DNA of 64,000 nt from Dactylosporangium vinaceum (GTDB taxonomy: Bacteria > Actinomycetota > Actinomycetes > Mycobacteriales > Micromonosporaceae). Numbering within the stretch: the first letter of the stretch is position 1; every line of letters starts with the position of its first letter. Shown one piece after another: positions 24,444 through 33,293 of the stretch. The DNA is taken from assembly GCF_019904175.1 (NCBI RefSeq), contig NZ_CP061913.1, positions 11,098,001 through 11,162,000 on the forward strand. The letters run 5' to 3'. Under the pieces are notes generated by a model. It did not search any database. It saw nothing but the letters and a program-made list of their open reading frames with translations, and was not told the origin of the DNA. A program made the translations under genes and the position numbers.

Positions 24444-24958
24444 TCGGCGAGGCTACGCAGAGCGGCGGGGGACGGTTCGCCCGACCGACCTACGACGTGC
24501 CCGCGGAGTCCTGGGCCGAGGCGATCGCCACCGCCAAGCGCGAGGGCTTCGACTTCTTCGACTGGCTCTCCGCGGTGGACGAACTGCCCGGCGGGTTCAC
24601 GCTCGTCGTGCACCTCTGGTCGACCACGCAGAAGCAGGGCGTCCTGATCCGGGCCGAGATCCCGCGGTCCGCGCCGGCCATCGCCAGCGTCAAAGACGTC
24701 TTTCCCGGCGCGGCCTGGCACGAGCGCGAGACGCACGAGATGTTCGGGATCGGGTTCACCGGCCACGACGGCATGAAGCCGCTCCTGCTGCCGGACGAGT
24801 TCGAGGGGCACCCGCTGCGCAAGGAGTTCGTGCTCGCCTCCCGCGTCGCCAAGCCGTGGCCCGGCGCCAAGGAGCCCGGCGAGAGCGAGCACACGGTGAG
24901 CAAGCGGGCGCCGATGCGGCCGCCCGGTGTGCCGGACCCGAATGAGTGGCCGAAATGA
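24440..24958 (+). CDS. nuoC: NADH-quinone oxidoreductase subunit C
   Basis: NuoC is a peripheral-arm scaffold next to NuoB and NuoD. The 172-residue product has the family signature WHERETHEMFGIGFTGHDGM and LLLPDEFEGHPLRKEFVLAS. It is not fused to a NuoD domain. GTG 24440 overlaps the nuoB stop, and the nuoC stop overlaps the nuoH start (ATGA), leaving no room for nuoD, nuoE, nuoF or nuoG. Confidence 0.92.
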   Translation: MIGEATQSGGGRFARPTYDVPAESWAEAIATAKREGFDFFDWLSAVDELPGGFTLVVHLWSTTQKQGVLIRAEIPRSAPAIASVKDVFPGAAWHERETHEMFGIGFTGHDGMKPLLLPDEFEGHPLRKEFVLASRVAKPWPGAKEPGESEHTVSKRAPMRPPGVPDPNEWPK

Positions 24959-25929
24959 TCCCGGTCTGGCTCGACGTCGCGATCCGCGTCGTCGGTGTCG
25001 TCGTCGCGTTCCTCACGCTGCCGCTCGTCGTCGGGCAGGCCGAGCACAAGGTCATGGCCCACATGCAGGGGCGGCTCGGGCCGATGTACGCGGGCGCGTT
25101 CCACGGCTGGGCCCAGCTCGTCGCCGACGGCGTGAAGTTCGTGCAGAAGGAGGACATCACGCCGCGCGCGGCCGACCGGGCCGTGTTCCGCCTCGCGCCG
25201 GTGATCTCGCTGCTGCCGTACCTCATCGTCCTGCTCGTCATCCCGCTCGGCCCCAACGGGCTCGTCGCGCAGAAGCTCGACATCGGGCTGTTCTTCGTGC
25301 TCGCGGTGGTCGGCGTCGGCGTCGTCGCGGTGCTCATGGCCGCCTGGTCCAGCGCCAACAAGTACGCGCTGCTCGGCGGACTCCGGGCGGCCGCCCAGCT
25401 GCTCGGGTACGAGCTGCCGTTCATCCTCTCGGCCCTCAGCGTGGCGATGGCGGCCGGCACCCTGTCGCTCTCCGGCATCGTCGAGGCGTGGCGGCCGTGG
25501 TGGCTGCTGTGGCAGCTCCCGGCGATGCTCGTCTTCTTCACCGCGGGCCTCGCCGAGATCCGCCGGCCCCCGTTCGACATGCCGATCGCCGACTCCGAGC
25601 TGGTGTTCGGCTACATGACCGAATACACGGGCCTGCGCTTCGCCTTTTTCCTGCTCGCCGAATACGTCGGCATCGTCGTCATCGCCGCGCTCACCACTGT
25701 GCTGTTCCTCGGCGGCTGGAAAGGCCCGTTCGGCCTCGACGCCGAGCTCGGCTGGCTCTGGACGCTCGTCAAGATCTTTGCCGTGTCGTTCGTGGTGATC
25801 TGGGTCCGCGTGTCCTATCCGCGCCTCCGCGAGGACCAGCTCCAGCGCATCTGCTGGCTGATTCTGGTCCCCGCGGCACTGGCCCAGCTCGTGCTCACGG
25901 CCGCCGTGAAGGTCGCTGCAGCAAACTGA
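24955..25929 (+). CDS. nuoH: NADH-quinone oxidoreductase subunit H
   Basis: NuoH forms most of the quinone chamber with NuoB and NuoD. The 324-residue product has eight membrane segments, the loop signature EHKVMAHMQGRLGPMYAGAF, GWAQLVADGVKFVQKED, and AEIRRPPFDMPIADSELVFG with the conserved acidic residues. The ATG at 24955 (ATGA overlap with nuoC) is preferred over a GTG 9 bases upstream. Its end overlaps the converging lyase gene by 35 bases. Confidence 0.94.
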   Translation: MIPVWLDVAIRVVGVVVAFLTLPLVVGQAEHKVMAHMQGRLGPMYAGAFHGWAQLVADGVKFVQKEDITPRAADRAVFRLAPVISLLPYLIVLLVIPLGPNGLVAQKLDIGLFFVLAVVGVGVVAVLMAAWSSANKYALLGGLRAAAQLLGYELPFILSALSVAMAAGTLSLSGIVEAWRPWWLLWQLPAMLVFFTAGLAEIRRPPFDMPIADSELVFGYMTEYTGLRFAFFLLAEYVGIVVIAALTTVLFLGGWKGPFGLDAELGWLWTLVKIFAVSFVVIWVRVSYPRLREDQLQRICWLILVPAALAQLVLTAAVKVAAAN

Positions 25930-27322
25930 GAAAAGCAATGAGCAGCTTCTCCCGTACTGCCGGAGCCACCGCATTCAGCAGCGAGTTCACCGGCGCCATG
26001 CGATCCGGGAGCCCACCGCCCGCGCCGAGTCCCAGGGCCCCGGCGATCTGCTCGACCGGAGCGGTTTCCAGCAGGTCGAGAATTCCGTCCGGCAATGCGA
26101 TGGGCCCATGTGCGCGCGCGGCCTCGACGGCCGCCGCGAAGTCCGCCTCGAATTCGCCGACCCGCGGCGCGACGGCCGCGGTGACCGTCAGATGCACCGA
26201 GGCCGGAATCGCCCCGTGCCGGAACTGCGGCTGCGTATGCCACCCGCGCGCCGCCAGTTCGTCGGCCAACACGAACAGGTCGATGCTGCTCGACATGAAC
26301 GCCACGACTGTCGACTCCCGGGGGATGACGGCGAAGTCCGCGATGCGAGCCACGGAGCCGCCGATGGCCCGGGTCGCGTCGCGCGTCTTCGCGGCCAGCG
26401 CCAGATAACCGTCGTCGCCGATGTGCCGCAGCGTGGCCCAGGCCGCCGCGATCGGCCCGCCGGACCGGGTCGAGGAGATGACCGGGTTGACCATGGTGTA
26501 CCCGGGCCAGTCGGCGTAGCCGAAGTACTGCGGCATGCGCAGCGACTCGTCCCGGTGCAGCAGGACGGACACTCCCTTGGGTACGTACGCGTACTTGTGC
26601 AGGTCGACCGAGATGCTCGTCACCCCCGGCACCGAGAGGTCGAACGGCGGGATCGGCTCGCCCAGCCGGCGCAGGTACGGCAGGGTCCAGCCGCCGAAAC
26701 ACGCGTCGACGTGGCAGCGCACGCCGTTCGCCGCCGCGGCCGCGGCGATCGGCTCGACCGGGTCGATAAGCCCGTGCGCGTACGACGGGGCCGAGCAGGC
26801 GACGAGGACCGTGTCCGGGGTGATGGCCGCCGCGACCGCCGCCGGGTCCACCCGCAGCGACACCGGGTCGACCGGCACGGTGTCGAGCTCGACCCGCAGG
26901 TAGGAGGCCGCCTTCGCCAGGGCCGCATGCGCCGTCACCGGCATGACCAGTCGCGGCCGGGCGATGTCCGGCCGGCTGTCGCGGGCCGCCTTCACCGCCA
27001 GGATCAGCGACTCCGTCCCGCCCGACGTCACGCTGCCGACGGTGTCCTCGTCGCCGCCCAGGACCTGCGCGGCCGCGGCCACGAGGTCGTTCTCCATCGC
27101 CAGCAGCGACGGGAACGCGGTCGGGTCGAGGCCGTTGACGTGTGCGGACAGTGCGTGGGCCGCCGCCGCGAGATCGTCAAGGCCGGCCAGCCCGGCGTCG
27201 TAGACGTAGGCGAACAGGCGCCCGCCATGCGTGGGCAGGTCGCCACCGCGCATGTCCCGTAACTCGGCCAGCACATCCTGGGCCGGGCGGCCCTGCTCAG
27301 GCAGTGCGCTCAAGTGCTTCAC
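25895..27322 (-). CDS. PLP-dependent lyase of the sphingosine-1-phosphate lyase family
   Basis: This family cleaves phosphorylated long-chain bases to phosphoethanolamine and an aldehyde; relatives decarboxylate amino acids. The 475-residue product has SVTSGGTESLILAVKAARD (cofactor phosphate contacts), HVDACFGGWTLPYLRRLG, the PLP lysine motif ITSIS-like VTSISVDLHKYAYVPKG, and STRSGGPIAAAWATLRHIG. These match eukaryotic S1P lyase closely in order and spacing. No membrane anchor is present. GTG 27322 has a GGAAGG site. It overlaps the transporter gene upstream by 26 bases, so the two form an operon. Confidence 0.85.
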   Translation of the reverse strand: MKHLSALPEQGRPAQDVLAELRDMRGGDLPTHGGRLFAYVYDAGLAGLDDLAAAAHALSAHVNGLDPTAFPSLLAMENDLVAAAAQVLGGDEDTVGSVTSGGTESLILAVKAARDSRPDIARPRLVMPVTAHAALAKAASYLRVELDTVPVDPVSLRVDPAAVAAAITPDTVLVACSAPSYAHGLIDPVEPIAAAAAANGVRCHVDACFGGWTLPYLRRLGEPIPPFDLSVPGVTSISVDLHKYAYVPKGVSVLLHRDESLRMPQYFGYADWPGYTMVNPVISSTRSGGPIAAAWATLRHIGDDGYLALAAKTRDATRAIGGSVARIADFAVIPRESTVVAFMSSSIDLFVLADELAARGWHTQPQFRHGAIPASVHLTVTAAVAPRVGEFEADFAAAVEAARAHGPIALPDGILDLLETAPVEQIAGALGLGAGGGLPDRMAPVNSLLNAVAPAVREKLLIAFLSLLQRPSRRP

Positions 27323-28655
27323 CCTGTCCTTCCGAACGGCTCGACAGTCGCTCTTCGTCGAGGTCATAGCCTCGCAGAGTGAACAACGCCAATGCGACGA
27401 CGATGGCCGGTACCACGGTGAAGCCGAGCAGCACCCCGAGCCGCGCCGTGTCCGTCTGGGCCGCGGCGGTGCCGGAGTCGCTGGAGACATACCCGAACGC
27501 CGCCAGCAGCAGCGCGAAGATCCCCGGCCCCAGCGCCAGCCCGAACGTCTCCCCCGCCGTCCAGAGCCCGGTGAACACGCCGGCCTGCCGCCGCCCGGTC
27601 CGCGCCGCGTCGTAGGCGATGCAGTCGGGCAGCATCGCGAGCCCGAACACCTGCTGACCGGCGTAGCCGCAGCCCACGACGCCGGTCAGCACGTAGACGG
27701 CCGCGGCCGGCAGGACCGGCGCCAGGGCCATGAGCGCCGCCGCGCCGGCGAAGACGAGGGAGCTCAGGAAGTACGACCGCAGCTTGCCGATCTTTGCTCC
27801 GACCCGCGACCAGAGCGGCATCACGAGCAGCGCGGGCCCGACGAAGCACGCGAACAGGACAGTCGATCCGGTGTCGGGGTCGCGGAGCACCTGCGTGGCG
27901 AAGTAGCTCACTCCGGCGAGCATGGTGGCGATGCCGGCGGCCTGAATGATGAAGCAGACGAGCAGCCGGGTGAATGCTTTGTTGCGACCCGCCGTCCGCA
28001 GCTGCGTTTTGAGCGACGCTTCGCTTTCGAGGACCCGGCCCGTCGGGGCGCGGCTGGTGCCGAAGAAGCTGCCGGCGGTACCGATGAGGATGAGCACGGC
28101 CACGAAAACGCCCATGGCCCGATGTCCCGGGACACCGTCGCCGAACTGCTTCGTCACCACCGGGGCCAATGCGCCCGACACCAGAATGGCGACCGCGAGG
28201 ATTGCGACGCGCCAGGTCATCAGGCGGGTCCGCTCGGTGTAGTCATCGGTCATCTCGGCCGGCATGGCGACATATGGGACCTGATAGAACGCGTACGCGG
28301 TGGCCGTGGCCAGGAACGTCAGCGCGACGTATACGCCGCTTTTGATGGGGGCCGCGAAAATTGCCGCGAACAGCAGGGCGACAGCGAGCCCGGCGCCGAG
28401 CAAAAATGGTCGCCGGGCGCCCCAGCGCGTGCGGGTACGATCGGAGATCCTCCCGGCAACGGGGTTGATCAGCACGTCCCACGCCTTCGGCGCCAGCACG
28501 AGCAGCCCGGCGATCCCGGCCGCGACGCCGAGGGTGTCGGTCAGGTAGGGCAGAAGCAACAAACCAGGCACGGTGCCGAACGCGCCCGTGACGAGCGAGC
28601 CGAGTGCGTACCCCGCCCGCACGCGACCGGGCAGTGACTGCGACGGGTGATTCAT
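27297..28655 (-). CDS. MFS sugar/lysolipid-type cation symporter (GPH/MFSD2-like)
   Basis: This 452-residue protein has 12 membrane segments and GPH-family features: LPYLTDTLGVAAGIAGLLVL, KAWDVLINPVAGRISDRTRT and YQVPYVAMPAEMTDDYTERT. The same superfamily branch includes bacterial melibiose-type symporters and animal MFSD2 carriers of lysophospholipids and sphingosine phosphate. Operon overlap with the S1P-lyase-like gene makes a lipid or amino-lipid substrate possible; that is inference. The ATG 28655 is two bases from the first ATG of the divergent gene. Confidence 0.8.
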   Translation of the reverse strand: MNHPSQSLPGRVRAGYALGSLVTGAFGTVPGLLLLPYLTDTLGVAAGIAGLLVLAPKAWDVLINPVAGRISDRTRTRWGARRPFLLGAGLAVALLFAAIFAAPIKSGVYVALTFLATATAYAFYQVPYVAMPAEMTDDYTERTRLMTWRVAILAVAILVSGALAPVVTKQFGDGVPGHRAMGVFVAVLILIGTAGSFFGTSRAPTGRVLESEASLKTQLRTAGRNKAFTRLLVCFIIQAAGIATMLAGVSYFATQVLRDPDTGSTVLFACFVGPALLVMPLWSRVGAKIGKLRSYFLSSLVFAGAAALMALAPVLPAAAVYVLTGVVGCGYAGQQVFGLAMLPDCIAYDAARTGRRQAGVFTGLWTAGETFGLALGPGIFALLLAAFGYVSSDSGTAAAQTDTARLGVLLGFTVVPAIVVALALFTLRGYDLDEERLSSRSEGQGEALERTA

Positions 28656-28710
28656 GGTCCACGGATGCTACCGCTATTGCGAGGATGTTTCTCTTTCTGC
28701 TTCGCCACGG

Positions 28711-30099
28711 GTGTTACCCGGGGTGGCGGCCGGCCACCCCCTGACGACCGAGGTCGGGCTGCGGGTGCTGGAGGAGGGCGGGTCCGCCGCCGACGCCGCA
28801 GTGGCGGCCATGCTGACCAGCTGCGTGGCCGAGAGCGTGCTGACCGGCATTGCGGGCGGCGGTTTCGCGACGTTCTACGAGGCTTCGACGGGCAGTACGA
28901 CATGCCTCGACTTCTTCTGCTCCGTGCCGGGTCTGGAGGCGACCCGGGCGGCGGCGCCGATGGAGCCGATCGCGGTTTCGTTCGGCGGGGTGCCGCAGCG
29001 ATACGAGATCGGGGCTTCGAGCGTCGGCGTGCCCGGCGTGCCGGCCGGAGCGGGGGCGCTGCACTCCCGATGGGGCCGGCTGCCCTGGACCCAGGTCGTT
29101 TCCCCGGCGCGTTCACTGGCCCGGGCCGGCGCATTGTTGCCCGCCCCGCACTCGGCCACGCTGGCGTCGCTCGCGCCGGCGATGATGCCCGGCTTCGGCG
29201 CGCAGGTCTATGCGCCCGCGGGGCGGCTGCTGCAAGGCGGCGATCTGCTGTATCACCCGGGGCTGGACAGGGCTTTGAGCATTCTGGCGGCCGACGGCCC
29301 GGCGGCGTTCTACACGGGTCCGGTCGGGCGGCAGATGGAGGCCACGGTGACGGCCGGCGGCGGCATTCTCACGCCGACCGACCTCTCCGTCTACGAGGTT
29401 CTGGAGCAGCCTGTCGCGTCGGCCTCACTGGCCGGATCGACGGTCATGGCCCGGCCCGACCTGAACGACTTCATCATCACGCTCGGCTCGCTGCCGGAGC
29501 TCGACGTCATGCCCCGGCCGGCCCGGGCGGTCGCCGTGGCCGAGGCGCTGCGGTCGTTCGGGACCCAGCGCCTCGGGGACACGACGAACATCTCGGTCGT
29601 CGACGCCGACGGCAACGCGTGCGTGGTCACCCTGACGCTCGGCATCGGGTCCGGGGTCTGGCTCGACGGCCTCGGCATCCACCTCAACTCGATGCTCGGC
29701 GAGGGTGAGCTGATCCGGCCGGGCACGCGGCCCGGTGACCGGATGGCCTCCTGCATGTGCCCGACGGTCGTGACGGCACCGGACGGGCCGCTGCTGATGG
29801 CGATCGGCTCGGCCGGGGCCACCCGGATCCGCACCGCCCTGCTGCACACGCTCATCAACACGCTTGTCGACGGGGACTCCGCGCTCGCGGCGATCCAGCG
29901 GCCCCGGTTCCACGTCGTCTCGGACCTCGTGCACGCGGAGCCCGGGTATCCGGAGGACGAGCTGGAGGCGCTGCAGAAGGCCGGGTACAAGATCCAGCGC
30001 TGGGACCGGCTCGACCACTACTTCGGCGGGGTGAGCGCGGTGGGCCTGGCGGGTGCGGGCGGCGACCCCCGGCGCGGGGGCATCGGCCGGCTGCTATAG
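28711..30099 (+). CDS. gamma-glutamyltransferase family protein
   Basis: This family is made as one chain that cuts itself before a nucleophilic Thr. The N-terminal half has the signature AAGHPLTTEVGLRVLEEGGS AADAAVAAM with GIAGGGFATFYE. The Thr region reads GDTTNISVVDADGNACVVTL (~residues 303-322) and the C-terminal half GSGVWLDGLGIHLNSMLGEG. The start is uncertain: GTG 28711 (VLPGVAAGHP) fits the family best but has no ribosome binding site. An ATG at 28654 would overlap the divergent transporter start. The second codon is TTA, rare in this genome type. No signal peptide is seen. Confidence 0.82.
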   Translation: MLPGVAAGHPLTTEVGLRVLEEGGSAADAAVAAMLTSCVAESVLTGIAGGGFATFYEASTGSTTCLDFFCSVPGLEATRAAAPMEPIAVSFGGVPQRYEIGASSVGVPGVPAGAGALHSRWGRLPWTQVVSPARSLARAGALLPAPHSATLASLAPAMMPGFGAQVYAPAGRLLQGGDLLYHPGLDRALSILAADGPAAFYTGPVGRQMEATVTAGGGILTPTDLSVYEVLEQPVASASLAGSTVMARPDLNDFIITLGSLPELDVMPRPARAVAVAEALRSFGTQRLGDTTNISVVDADGNACVVTLTLGIGSGVWLDGLGIHLNSMLGEGELIRPGTRPGDRMASCMCPTVVTAPDGPLLMAIGSAGATRIRTALLHTLINTLVDGDSALAAIQRPRFHVVSDLVHAEPGYPEDELEALQKAGYKIQRWDRLDHYFGGVSAVGLAGAGGDPRRGGIGRLL

Positions 30100-31203
30100 C
30101 AGGACCAGGTCGTCGCGGTGGACGACCTCGCGCTCGTACGCCGGCCCGAGCTCGGCGGCCAGGTCGCTCGTCGAGCGGCCCAGCAGCGGCGGCAGCTCGA
30201 CCGCGTCGTAGTTCACCAGGCCGCGCGCGACCGGGACGCCGCCCGCGTCGACCAGGTCCACCGGGTCTCCCGCGGCGAACCGGCCGTCGACCGCCGTGAT
30301 TCCGGCCGGCAGCAGTGAGGCGTGCCGGCTCACCACGGCCCGCACGGCGCCCGCGTCCAGGATGAGCCGGCCGCGGGGCGTGGTGGCGTGGGCCAGCCAG
30401 AACAGGCGGGCCTGCGGGCGCTGCCGCTGGCGGTGGAAGAAGGTGCCGACCGGGCGCCCGGTCAGGACGTCGGCCGCCTGCGGGGCCGCGGCGAGGACGA
30501 CCGGGATGCCGCTGGTCGTGGCGATGCGGGCCGCCTCGACCTTCGTGACCATGCCGCCGGTGCCGAGCCCGGCCCGGCCCGGGCGGCGGATGTCCACGCC
30601 GTCGAGGTCGGCGAACGAGTGGACGTCGGTGATCGCGCGGGAGGTGGGTAGCGAGGGGTCGCCGGTGTACAGGCCGTCGACGTCGGAGAGCAGCACGAGC
30701 AGGTCGGCGTCGACGAGCGCGGCCACCAGCGCGGCGAGCCGGTCGTTGTCGCCGAAGCGGATCTCCTGGGTGGCGACGGTGTCGTTCTCGTTCACGATCG
30801 GGATGGCTTTCAGGTCCAGCAGGCGGCGCAGGGTGCGGTACGCGTTGCGGTAGTGGGCGCGCCGGGTCACGTCGTCGACGGTGAGCAGTACCTGCCCGAC
30901 GACCCGGGCGTGCCGGGCGAACGCGTCGTTGTACGCCCGCATCAGCAGCCCCTGCCCGACGCTCGCCGCCGCCTGCTGGGTGGCCAGGTCGCGGGGCCGC
31001 CGGGGCAGACCCAGCGGGGCCAGCCCGGCCGCGATGGCCCCCGACGAGACGAGCACGACCTCGGCCGGCGACGTCGCGAGGGCCTCAACCAGGGCGTCCA
31101 CCCGGTCCGCGGCGAGCCCGCCGTCCGTGGTGGTCAACGACGACGAACCGATCTTGACGACGATCCGCCGAGCCTCGGTGACCTGTTCACGCACGCCGCT
31201 CAT
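30094..31203 (-). CDS. proB: glutamate 5-kinase
   Basis: ProB makes gamma-glutamyl phosphate, the first step of proline synthesis. The 369-residue product has the amino-acid kinase domain (VVKIGSSSLTTTDGGL, VLVSSGAIAAGLAPLGLP, PIVNENDTVATQEIRFGDND, LGTGGMVTKVEAARIAT) and a C-terminal PUA domain (from ~285, RGRLILDAGAVRAVVSRHAS). The start follows the family (MSGVREQVTEARRIVVKIGS). Its end overlaps the converging gamma-glutamyltransferase by 6 bases. The usual partners obg and proA are not in the window. Confidence 0.95.
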   Translation of the reverse strand: MSGVREQVTEARRIVVKIGSSSLTTTDGGLAADRVDALVEALATSPAEVVLVSSGAIAAGLAPLGLPRRPRDLATQQAAASVGQGLLMRAYNDAFARHARVVGQVLLTVDDVTRRAHYRNAYRTLRRLLDLKAIPIVNENDTVATQEIRFGDNDRLAALVAALVDADLLVLLSDVDGLYTGDPSLPTSRAITDVHSFADLDGVDIRRPGRAGLGTGGMVTKVEAARIATTSGIPVVLAAAPQAADVLTGRPVGTFFHRQRQRPQARLFWLAHATTPRGRLILDAGAVRAVVSRHASLLPAGITAVDGRFAAGDPVDLVDAGGVPVARGLVNYDAVELPPLLGRSTSDLAAELGPAYEREVVHRDDLVLL

Positions 31204-31246
31204 CTTGCCGCGTGACGGTCACGGCGGCGCGGTAGGTTCCCATATC

Positions 31247-31543
31247 GTGGCCGACGAGGAGTACACCGAGCTGGTTCTCTCGCTGGTGGAGCGCATCCCG
31301 CCGGGGCGGGTGATGTCCTACGGCGCGATCGCCGAATACCTGGGGCAGGGCGGCCCGCGGCAGGTCGGGTCCGTGATGTCGCACTACGGCGGCCCGGTCC
31401 CGTGGCACCGGGTCGTTGCCGCGAACGGCCGCCTGGTGCCGGGCCACGAGCAGGAGGCCCTGCGCCGGCACCGCTCGGAGGGCACCCCGCTGAAGGGCGA
31501 CAAGGTCGACATCCGCCGCGCTGCCTGGTGGCCGCCGGGTTGA
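31247..31543 (+). CDS. alkyltransferase-like protein (MGMT family, catalytic Cys absent)
   Basis: ATL proteins bind O6-alkylguanine in DNA and flag it for excision repair; they cannot remove the alkyl group. The 98-residue product has RVMSYGAIAEYLGQGGPRQV and VPWHRVVAANGRLVPG, where the PCHRV active site of true methyltransferases is PWHRV. Length and the Trp change both match ATL. GTG 31247 is preceded 8 bases upstream by TAGGTT, so the mRNA may be nearly leaderless. It is divergent from proB. Confidence 0.88.
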   Translation: MADEEYTELVLSLVERIPPGRVMSYGAIAEYLGQGGPRQVGSVMSHYGGPVPWHRVVAANGRLVPGHEQEALRRHRSEGTPLKGDKVDIRRAAWWPPG

Positions 31544-31665
31544 CGGCGGGCGCTGTCAGCTCACCGTTCACCCACCTGACCTGCGGCATCGTCGAATTCG
31601 ATGCCGGGTGGCAACAAGGTGGGTGTGACGGGCGTGAATCTGGGCAACACCCAAGGGTGGACGGC

Positions 31666-33153
31666 ATGCGCCTTGGTGGGATGCGTTACCGGTTGATTGA
31701 GCCCCTCGGTACTGGTGGCATGTCCGTGGTCTGGCGGGCGTTCGACGAGATCCTGGAGCGGCCGGTCGCGGTGAAGCTGCTGGCGCCCAAGCTGCTGGCC
31801 GATCCGGACTCACGGCGGCGGATTCAGGCCGAGGCGCGGGCCGCGGCGCTGCTGAGCCATCCGCACATCGCGCAGGTCTACGACTTCGGGCACGGGGCCG
31901 ACGGGGCGCCGTACGTGGTGATGGAGCTCGTCACCGGGCGGTCGCTCGAGGAGGTCGGGGAGCTGGGGGCCGCGACCGTGCTGCAGGTCGGGGCGCAGCT
32001 GGCCGCGGCGCTGGCGGCCGTGCACGCGCGTGGGCTCGTGCACCGGGACGTCAAGCCGGCGAATGTGATGCTCACCGACGGCGGGGCGAAGCTCGTCGAC
32101 TTCGGGATTTCGGCGGTCGCCGGTGATCTCAGCGACAAGGGCGGGCAGATCCTGGGCACGCCGGCGTACCTGGCCCCGGAGCGGATCCGGGGACTCCCCA
32201 CCACCGCTGCGACAGACGTTTATGCATTGGGCCTTCTGGTGTACCGCGCGCTGGCCGGACGATTCCCCTGGCCCGAGGAGTCCACGACCACCGGCGTGCT
32301 CGAGGCCCATCGCCGCACCCGGCCCGCGCCCCTCCCGCCGGGCCTGGCGGACCCGCCGGTGGCCGCCGCGATCGTCAGGTGTCTGGCCAAGGCGCCCGAA
32401 AACCGGCCGTCGGCCGCGGAAATGGCCGAGGTGCTGGCGAATGCGACAGCTGCTTTCAGTACACCTCCTGCGTTTGAGGCTCGAAGCTTCGAGTCGACGC
32501 GGCGCGTGTTCGTGCCGCGGAGCAAGCGCGGTCGGGTCGCCGCGGCGGGAATCGTCGCGGCCGCGGCGGTCGGTGGACTGGCCATGTGCTCCTCGGGCAA
32601 TGCGGCCGCCGATGCGCAGGCCAAGCCGAGCTGGATGGTGGCCTCCGCGCCGGCACCCTCGGCGGCTCGGGTGGACTGCACCGTCGAATACTCGGTGCGC
32701 TCCGAGCAGGCCGGCTCCTTCGACGCCGACCTCCAGCTCAAGGCCGCGGGCGGCGACGGCGGCTGGAGCCTGACGTTCCGCGTCCCCGACGGCCAGGCCA
32801 TCGGCGCGATCAACGGCGTCACCTGGCACCAGGACGGCGACACGGTCCTGCTGGGCGGGGCCGACATGGCGTCGGAGCTGTCGGCGGGCGCGCAGTTCAA
32901 GGTGGTCGGGGCCTACCGCGACGCGTCACAGCTGCCGGCCGACTTCGTCCTGAACGGTGTGGCGTGCCGCTCGGTGCTGCTGGCTCCGGCGGCTCAACTG
33001 GTGGTCACCCAGGTGCCCGTCACCCAGGCGCCGGTGCAGAGGGCGACAACGGCGCCGCCACCGCCCGGGCCCAAGCCGCCGGCCGTGAACAAGGGCCCCG
33101 GCTCCGGCGAGAAGGGCAATGAGGGCAAGGGGCCGAAGAAGAAGGACGACTGA
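31666..33153 (+). CDS. transmembrane Ser/Thr protein kinase with a CBM2-like outer domain
   Basis: This 495-residue kinase has GTGGMSVVWRAFD (glycine loop, residues ~15-27), VAVKLLAPKLLADPDSRRRI, the catalytic loop HRDVKPANVML and KLVDFGISA, then LGTPAYLAPERIRG. One membrane helix follows at ~300-320 (VAAAGIVAAAAVGGLAMC). The outer part (~345-440) matches a family 2 cellulose-binding module: DCTVEYSVRSEQAGSFDADL, GGWSLTFRVPDGQAIGAING, and the closing FVLNGVAC with both end cysteines. Two of three usual binding Trp positions appear replaced. A Pro/Lys-rich tail ends it. ATG 31666 has GGGTGG upstream. A FHA gene follows. Confidence 0.85.
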   Translation: MRLGGMRYRLIEPLGTGGMSVVWRAFDEILERPVAVKLLAPKLLADPDSRRRIQAEARAAALLSHPHIAQVYDFGHGADGAPYVVMELVTGRSLEEVGELGAATVLQVGAQLAAALAAVHARGLVHRDVKPANVMLTDGGAKLVDFGISAVAGDLSDKGGQILGTPAYLAPERIRGLPTTAATDVYALGLLVYRALAGRFPWPEESTTTGVLEAHRRTRPAPLPPGLADPPVAAAIVRCLAKAPENRPSAAEMAEVLANATAAFSTPPAFEARSFESTRRVFVPRSKRGRVAAAGIVAAAAVGGLAMCSSGNAAADAQAKPSWMVASAPAPSAARVDCTVEYSVRSEQAGSFDADLQLKAAGGDGGWSLTFRVPDGQAIGAINGVTWHQDGDTVLLGGADMASELSAGAQFKVVGAYRDASQLPADFVLNGVACRSVLLAPAAQLVVTQVPVTQAPVQRATTAPPPPGPKPPAVNKGPGSGEKGNEGKGPKKKDD

Positions 33154-33293
33154 CCCTTTCGTAAGTTGATCGACGTTTTGTAGCGTATGGCGTGCAACCT
33201 TCCTGACTGGTACACAAGTCTGATCCTCGTGGCGTCCCGTATATATGCGGGCCGCCTCGCCGTAGGGTGTTGGGGTCGAAGGTAGGAGGCGCC

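Noticed and set aside
27322..27490. Longer N-terminus for the S1P-lyase-like protein
   Set aside because: The extra 56 residues overlap the transporter gene, lack similarity and have no binding site, whereas GTG 27322 has GGAAGG.
30094..31203. Reading proB as part of a proline operon
   Set aside because: No obg or proA lies next to it here, and the neighbours converge or diverge.
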